Assembly: GCA_964410625.1 (NCBI GenBank)
Contig: CAYPHY010000077.1
Coordinates: 1 to 9,526, forward strand
Direction of reading: 5' to 3'
From: CAYPHY01 sp964410625
Lineage (GTDB): Bacteria > Chloroflexota > Anaerolineae > Promineifilales > Promineifilaceae
Length of the DNA: 9,526 bases
Shown here: piece by piece, positions 5,645 through 9,526 of the stretch
Position numbering within the stretch: the first letter of the stretch is position 1
Layout of the letters: every line of letters starts with the position of its first letter
Translations under genes and position numbers: made by a program
The notes under the pieces: model-generated
Told to the model about the DNA's origin: nothing
Database searches by the model: none
Seen by the model: the letters and a program-made list of their open reading frames with translations, nothing else

Positions 5645-7180
5645 ATGAGGCGTGGTTGGCAAGGTGAGTGGCAACAGGTAGTATGGGTTATGGGAATTGT
5701 GTTTAGATTAGTTTTGCATCCAATAGTGCTTTTTTGGTTGGGGGTGAGTGTCGTCATCAGCTCGGCCGTGGCTTGCAACGAAACGGCCGATCCACAATCA
5801 TCAGAGGGAACGGCCGTAGCCGAGGCGTTGTCCGCTGGGACGGCTACCTTTCCGCCCCCGCCAACCGCACACACCACGCCCACCACCCCGGATACCGCCC
5901 CTGTCATCGCCCCGGCGACAACAGGGGAAGCTTATCCGGCGGCGGCCACCTCTTCTCCGGCTGGTAATGGTTCCCCCTACCCGCCACTGGCTAACACTGC
6001 CACGACCGGACCTTATCCGGCGGCCACACAACCGGGAGGGACGGCCGTGCAACCGGGCGACTTAACCCCTGCGGGTGATGTCTTTTTGCCGATGGTGGGC
6101 GAGGGGCCGCCACCGACGCCGACGGTTCCAACCGCCACTCCCACCCCTTCGCTGACGCCAACGCCGTCAATCACGCCTACACCGGCACCAACCATGCCGC
6201 CGACGCCTTTTCCAACTGTGGATTTTGCGGCCGCGCGGACTGAACTTCAAGCCAGCGGGCAGGAGATCGCCTATAACAAGGTTGGTTTCCATGTCACCTT
6301 CTTGCAAGACAAGTCCCATCTGGATGAGTATATGCGGCGGTTGGACGAAGCGGGCGTGCCGTTCTTCCTGAAGAGCGTGGACAATGCCGAGCCGATTTAT
6401 GAGGCGCAGGAGTTGATGAAGGCCAGCGGCGTGCCGCATGTGTTGGTCTATCGAGCGACGGCCTATGATGTGCCGGACTACTCGTTGCCGCCACAGCAAG
6501 CGGCCGAACGCTATTGGCAGCTCAATCGCGACGCCTTCCCGCCGGAGCTGGACCCGTCGCTGGTCTGGCTGGAGACGATGAACGAGCCGGACAAGGAGCG
6601 CTCGGAGTGGCTGGCGGAGTTTTCGCTGTACACGGCGCAGTTGGCACTGGCTGATGGCTTTCGCTGGGCGGCCTTTGGCTGGTCGTCGGGCGAGCCGGAG
6701 CCGGATGATTGGCAAGCCCCGCACATGCTGGAGTTTTTGCGGCTGGTGGGGCAGCATCCCGACCGGCTGGCGATTGCGCTGCATGAGTATAGCTATCTGG
6801 CGGATGACATCGGCCACCAATACCCCTTCAAGCTCGGCCGCTTCCAGTCCCTCTTTCGCATTGCCGACCAACACAACATCCCGCGGCCGACGGTGTTGAT
6901 CACCGAGTGGGGTTGGGAATACAACAACATCCCCGACATCCCCCAGGCGATGCAGGATATTGATTGGGCTGCGCGGCTCTATGCCCCTTATCCCCAGGTG
7001 TTGGGAGCGGCGATTTGGAACCTCGGCCGTCTGGGGGAGAACATCATCGAGCTAAACAATGAAGTGGAGTTTTTGGTCGATCCACTAATGGAATATAGCC
7101 TGACCCACTACTTCGCGGCCCCACCATCTCCGCAACTGGCCCCCATTCGGCCGGAGCAATTTCCTCCTCCATCACCTTAG
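5645..7180 (+). CDS. Secreted lipoprotein with Pro/Thr linker and GH-A-like glycosidase domain
   Basis: A 511-residue exported protein. Residues 18-44 form a hydrophobic signal ending SSAVAC, so Cys44 is a plausible lipidation site, although the -3 residue is Ala rather than the usual Leu. Residues 45-190 are low-complexity, rich in Pro, Thr and Ala, with a TPTPS-type run at about 158-190 typical of Chloroflexota surface proteins. The C-terminal domain (about 205-490) looks like a TIM-barrel glycoside hydrolase of clan GH-A: a strand ending WLETMNEP places the probable acid/base at Glu314, ALHEYSY gives a conserved-type His379, and LITEWGW gives the probable nucleophile Glu421. GH5- or GH39-like relatives are likely; substrate is unknown. 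Met16 (5690) is an alternative start that keeps the signal intact; neither start has a good ribosome binding site. It is the only plus-strand gene here, and its TAG stop lies in a palindromic element. Confidence 0.85.
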   Translation: MRRGWQGEWQQVVWVMGIVFRLVLHPIVLFWLGVSVVISSAVACNETADPQSSEGTAVAEALSAGTATFPPPPTAHTTPTTPDTAPVIAPATTGEAYPAAATSSPAGNGSPYPPLANTATTGPYPAATQPGGTAVQPGDLTPAGDVFLPMVGEGPPPTPTVPTATPTPSLTPTPSITPTPAPTMPPTPFPTVDFAAARTELQASGQEIAYNKVGFHVTFLQDKSHLDEYMRRLDEAGVPFFLKSVDNAEPIYEAQELMKASGVPHVLVYRATAYDVPDYSLPPQQAAERYWQLNRDAFPPELDPSLVWLETMNEPDKERSEWLAEFSLYTAQLALADGFRWAAFGWSSGEPEPDDWQAPHMLEFLRLVGQHPDRLAIALHEYSYLADDIGHQYPFKLGRFQSLFRIADQHNIPRPTVLITEWGWEYNNIPDIPQAMQDIDWAARLYAPYPQVLGAAIWNLGRLGENIIELNNEVEFLVDPLMEYSLTHYFAAPPSPQLAPIRPEQFPPPSP

Positions 7181-7331
7181 TACACTGTTTCAAAGGTTTT
7201 AACAATTGTCATTCTGAACGGAGTGAAGAATCCCTTGCAACCTCCTGTACCAGAAATGTACCAGGGATTCCTCGCTCCGAAGACTCCGCTCGGAATGACA
7301 GTTGGGTTACTTTTGAAACAACGTACTTAGG
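7175..7331. repeat. 157-bp palindromic (MITE-like) element overlapping the glycosidase stop
   Basis: The ends are near-perfect reverse complements: CCTTAGTAC (7175-7183) against GTACTTAGG (7323-7331). The arms continue inward through GTTTCAAA/TTTGAAAC, TGTCATTC/GAATGACA and AATCCCT/AGGGATT. The interior phrase (TGTCATTCTGAACGGAGTG) resembles a dispersed repeat I recall from many bacterial genomes. The right arm has a short local duplication (CTCCGAAGACTCCG). The element supplies the TAG stop (7178-7180) of the glycosidase gene and could fold in its mRNA as a 3'-end hairpin. It encodes no protein, and no clear target-site duplication was seen. Confidence 0.85.
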
Positions 7332-7360
7332 CGCGGATTAACCGCATAATCGTACTGTTG

Positions 7361-7433
7361 GGATAGGGGCAGCGGATTAGAAGCGGATAAACGGATAGCT
7401 GGTCGAGTGTTATCCGCTTTTCCGCTCCTATCC
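7361..7433. repeat. Imperfect inverted repeat, GCGGATAA/TTATCCGC, related to the ATCCGTT family
   Basis: The left arm (7361-7390, GGATAGGGGCAGCGG then AGAAGCGGATAA) pairs with the right arm (7410-7433) apart from six unpaired bases in the left arm. It shares GGATAA and ATCCG phrases with the elements at 51-160 and 2873-2989. With the 157-bp palindrome it occupies most of the gene-free stretch 7181-7517; the remaining 7440-7517 is AT-richer, with two CCAATACAA phrases and no gene. Confidence 0.7.
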
Positions 7434-7517
7434 GTTGCCGCCGCCAGGTCGCTACTCCCGACGATTTACCAATACAACTACTTCAATTGAATGAACCAAT
7501 ACAATAGACGTTGGTTA

Positions 7518-8324
7518 TTACCCGGCGAGGGCAAGTACCGGTGACTCATAGCCGGGAAAGATGAGCGTGGTCGGGCGGGACGGCCGCCGGGTGGCTGATT
7601 CGGCCGTGCGGCGTATGCGTTGGTAGAGGGCGGCCGTCTCCGCGGAAGGTTCAATGTCTAGCTCCTCGGCCAGGATTTTGCGACAGAGGCGGTATTGGCG
7701 CAGGGCGGCTTCGTAGCGGCCGTTGCCGGAGAGCAAGATCATCAGCTGGCGGTGAGTGGCTTCGCACCAGGGTTCCAGGCGTAGCAGTTGCCAGGCCACT
7801 TCCATGGCGGCGTTGTTGCGGCCGAGTTGGCTGAAATGGTGAAACAGCGTTTGCAAGAGGGCCACTACCTGGTTGCGATAGGTCTCGCGGCGGGCCAACA
7901 GCCACATCTCAAATTCGGAACAATCATCGAGATAAAGCCCTTCCAGAAACTCGCCCCGCGCCATTTCGGTCGCCTGTTCAAGGGTGGGCAGTTGTCTTTT
8001 GGAGCGAAAGGTGTCGAGGAGGGCGATGTCTGTTTCGCACTTCTCGCCAGTGACGACTTGGACGGTGTGGTAATCGCTTTCCAAACAGCCGGGGATTTTG
8101 CTGCTCAGATCATGCAGGGCGCGGCGCAGATGGCCGCGGGCGGCCGTTTGTGGCGCATCCGGCCAGAAGAGGGCGGCCAGATAGTCGCGGGAGACGGCGC
8201 GTTGCTCCGCGACGAGATAGGCGAGCAGGGCGATGGTCTTTAACGACCGGAAGCCATTAATACGCTCACCATCTACTTCTACAACTACAGTTCCCAATAA
8301 TCGAATGGAGCTTCTCATGGTCAT
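7518..8324 (-). CDS. BTAD/SARP-type transcriptional regulator, compact form
   Basis: A 268-residue DNA-binding regulator. Residues 5-95 form an OmpR-like winged helix of the SARP type (IRLLGTVVVEVDG, then LLAYLV, then LFWPDAPQTAARGHLRRAL). Residues 98-242 form the helical bacterial transcriptional activator domain (GEFLEGLYLDDCSEFEMWL, LLRLEPWCEATHRQLM, GRYEAALRQYRLCRKIL, ELDIEPSAETAALYQRIR). In many Chloroflexota and Actinomycetota relatives a large STAND-type ATPase follows. Here the protein ends 26 residues later with an Arg/Pro-rich tail, and no ATPase reading frame follows, so it is either a stand-alone SARP or a truncated gene. Its target is unknown. Both neighbours are separated by repeat-filled gaps. 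A second ATG two codons downstream is an equally possible start. Confidence 0.88.
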   Translation of the reverse strand: MTMRSSIRLLGTVVVEVDGERINGFRSLKTIALLAYLVAEQRAVSRDYLAALFWPDAPQTAARGHLRRALHDLSSKIPGCLESDYHTVQVVTGEKCETDIALLDTFRSKRQLPTLEQATEMARGEFLEGLYLDDCSEFEMWLLARRETYRNQVVALLQTLFHHFSQLGRNNAAMEVAWQLLRLEPWCEATHRQLMILLSGNGRYEAALRQYRLCRKILAEELDIEPSAETAALYQRIRRTAESATRRPSRPTTLIFPGYESPVLALAG

Positions 8325-8341
8325 CTCTACCTGTCTGACTA

Positions 8342-8369
8342 ATTACACTATTCCGGTACGGGTTGTCTC
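8342..8369 (-). promoter_or_regulatory. Possible sigma-70-like promoter for the BTAD regulator
   Basis: On the minus strand GAGACA (8369-8364) is followed after 16 bp by TGTAAT (8347-8342), which matches the -10 consensus at 5 of 6 positions. It lies about 18 bp before the start codon. The assignment is by eye and weak. Confidence 0.25.
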
Positions 8370-8371
8370 TG

Positions 8372-8519
8372 TTACCATCCACAACCATATAAACGGGTGA
8401 AGCGGCCGTTTTCCGGTTTTGTTTGGATGGTTACGCAGATGATGCGGATTCCACGCAGATGGCGCGGATAATTGCTCATGACTGCTTACCGCTTGCTGCT
8501 TACCGTTCACTGCTTCTAG
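8372..8519. repeat. Gene-free stretch with a loose inverted repeat and heptamer phrases
   Basis: The 378-bp gap 8325-8702 contains no gene. ACCATCCA (8374-8381) faces TGGATGGT about 50 bp away. ACGCAGATG phrases alternate with GCGGAT near 8441-8470. From about 8487, heptamers of TAAGCAG/TAAGCGG type appear on the minus strand (GAAGCAG, TGAACGG, TAAGCAG, CAAGCGG, TAAGCAG), related to those at 4906-4940. The following 8520-8640 shows nothing recognisable apart from G-rich runs. Confidence 0.55.
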
Positions 8520-8642
8520 TAAGAGAATAGATCGGCCGCCAGGCTAAATCTATGCTGAGAAGCTCCTGGTCTACTGTGATATTGAGGAGGTTAGGGCAAA
8601 GAGGGGGATAAAAAGGGGGTGTTATAGTTTAGGTAAGGTGAG

Positions 8643-8680
8643 AAAAAAAGGGGCGGCTCGCTTGACTTGCGAGCCGCCCC
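8643..8680 (-). terminator. Intrinsic terminator of the small membrane protein gene
   Basis: GGGGCGGCTCGC (8650-8661) and GCGAGCCGCCCC (8669-8680) form a perfect 12-bp GC-rich stem with a 7-nt loop. On the minus strand it is followed directly by seven Ts (8649-8643). It begins 23 bp beyond the stop codon of the gene at 8703-9263, the ideal place for a rho-independent terminator. Confidence 0.93.
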
Positions 8681-8702
8681 TCATAAGAGCATGATTATCC
8701 GA

Positions 8703-9263
8703 TTACCTGGCGATGGGTTGGAGGCCAAAGCGTTCGGCAACGGCGGGGGTGATAAGACCCAGGAGCGCGTAGCCAAGACCGGCGACCACGAGTCCGAGCA
8801 GGGTAAAGGCGATGCCGAGCAGGATGGCCGCGTAGGAAGTGCCGATGGCCATAGCCGAGAGGCTGAGGGAGGTGACCAGTCCGGCGGCCGTCAACTGCGT
8901 ATTCCGTGCCTGGTTAGGGACGGGGTTGCCGTTGGTGTCCTTCAACGCCTCATCTGCGCTGTTTGTGCCGGCCGGGTCGCCGCTCTCGACGGCGAAGCGG
9001 CCCATCTGGGCATAGGTCAGGCCATTGGAACTGCCCGCTGCATGGTGCTGAATGATGTTGGCCATGCTGAGCGCGGTGGGGATGTTGTTAACGGGCGCAT
9101 TGGGAATGGAAGCGTCTTCGGGGGTGGTAATGTTCTGGGACGCTAACTGTTGCCCAACGAATGTATTGATATAGACGCCGGTTCCGGCCGTGACCAAACC
9201 TGCAATTGCAAACACGATTCCAACAATAATCACCATTTTAGGGAAAAGCTTAACAGCATTCAT
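8703..9263 (-). CDS. Small membrane protein, family often mislabelled 'LigA'
   Basis: A 186-residue membrane protein. A transmembrane helix spans about 11-31 (VIIVGIVFAIAGLVTAG). A probably extracytoplasmic segment (about 35-120) carries QQLASQNITTPED, PVNNIPTALSMANIIQHH and GLTYAQMGRF. One or two further helices lie at about 125-170. From memory this layout and the N-I-T...P-V...H...TYA pattern resemble small actinobacterial proteins annotated, without good reason, as aromatic ring-opening dioxygenase LigA; no dioxygenase features are visible. The start at 9263 is chosen because AGGAG lies 6 nt upstream; an ATG six codons earlier lies upstream of that site. The frame remains open to the window end only because the upstream repeat array has no stop codons. 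Function is unknown. It is closed by a strong terminator, so it is probably monocistronic. Confidence 0.78.
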   Translation of the reverse strand: MNAVKLFPKMVIIVGIVFAIAGLVTAGTGVYINTFVGQQLASQNITTPEDASIPNAPVNNIPTALSMANIIQHHAAGSSNGLTYAQMGRFAVESGDPAGTNSADEALKDTNGNPVPNQARNTQLTAAGLVTSLSLSAMAIGTSYAAILLGIAFTLLGLVVAGLGYALLGLITPAVAERFGLQPIAR

Positions 9264-9269
9264 TTCAAA

Positions 9270-9274
9270 CTCCT
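9270..9274 (-). promoter_or_regulatory. Ribosome binding site deciding the membrane protein start
   Basis: AGGAG on the minus strand, 6 nt before the ATG at 9263. It marks this ATG, rather than the many upstream in-frame codons within the repeat array, as the start. Confidence 0.85.
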
Positions 9275-9335
9275 GAATCATTATGTGACCTTGCTGGAGA
9301 TTGAGAATTAAAAGGACATTTTTTGTTTGTAGGGG

Positions 9336-9526
9336 CAACTCTTGTGGTTGCCCACAACTCTTGTGGTTGCCCACAACTCTTGTGGTTGCCACAACCCTTG
9401 TGGTTGCCACAACCCTTGTGGTTGCCACAACCCTTGTGGTTGCCCACAACCCTTGTGGTTGCCCACAACCCTTGTGGTTGCCCACAACTTTTGTGTTGCC
9501 CACAACTTTTGTGTTGCCCACAACTT
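9336..9526. repeat. Tandem array of ten 18-19-bp units plus a partial unit, running off the window
   Basis: Ten complete units of the form CAACYCTTGTGGTTGCC(C)A are counted, starting at 9336, 9355, 9374, 9392, 9410, 9428, 9447, 9466, 9485 and 9503, then a partial CAACTT. Most units contain TTGTGG...CCACAA or a close variant, so they can form small hairpins. Variants are grouped: CAACTC in units 1-3, CAACCC in units 4-8, CAACTT with one G lost in units 9-10. Units 3-5 and 9-10 are 18 bp, the others 19 bp. There are no spacers. The array ends about 72 bp before the membrane protein start codon. Confidence 0.95.

Noticed and set aside
5512..5907. 131-codon minus-strand open frame
   Set aside because: It crosses the signal-peptide region of the glycosidase gene and then translates repeat phrases (NTPVHQYTN); no domain or ribosome binding site.
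6167..6874. 235-codon minus-strand open frame
   Set aside because: It lies wholly antisense to the glycosidase gene, whose domain motifs are clear; its Arg/Gln/Leu-rich translation has no recognisable domain and is a GC-bias shadow.
9264..9521. N-terminal extension of the membrane protein frame by 86 codons
   Set aside because: It is a translation of the 18-19-bp repeat array and leader; a strong ribosome binding site marks the ATG at 9263, and the array is open in the other minus-strand frames too.
9336..9526. CRISPR array
   Set aside because: Units of 18-19 bp are directly adjacent, with no unique spacers and no cas genes in the window.

Overview
The window looks like chromosomal DNA from a Chloroflexota bacterium, probably of the Anaerolineae/Ardenticatenia type. 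This is inferred from four things: a cell-surface protein with a Pro/Thr-rich linker, a BTAD-type regulator, an extreme excess of the hexamer CGGCCG (about 50 copies by hand count), and intergenic spaces filled with short-period repeat phrases. No mobile-element gene, phage gene, RNA gene or CRISPR array was recognised.

Left part (184-4888, minus strand). Four genes read in one direction: a KAS III-like condensing enzyme (TTG start with a strong ribosome binding site), a FabG-like short-chain dehydrogenase, an AMP-forming acyl-CoA ligase and an alpha/beta hydrolase. Together they supply activation, condensation, keto-reduction and hydrolysis of acyl groups, so an acyl/lipid pathway is the natural reading; the product is unknown. 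The enzyme classes resemble an OleABCD hydrocarbon cluster, but active-site details argue against a strict match. The condensing enzyme has the Cys and His of KAS III but His where FabH has its active-site Asn. A short conserved-looking protein (5077-5310) lies upstream on the same strand.

Middle (5645-7180, plus strand). A single probable lipoprotein carries a Pro/Thr-rich linker and a clan GH-A-like glycosidase domain. A 157-bp palindromic element overlaps its stop codon.

Right part (7518-9263, minus strand). A compact BTAD/SARP-type regulator without the usual ATPase half is followed by a small membrane protein that resembles the family often mislabelled LigA. The latter has a clean intrinsic terminator downstream, and upstream of it lies an array of ten 18-19-bp repeats that runs off the window end.

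The most distinctive property is the intergenic DNA. At least four dispersed palindromic families and several 7-8-bp periodic arrays occupy nearly every gap, often reaching into the 3' ends of genes, where they supply stop codons and last residues.
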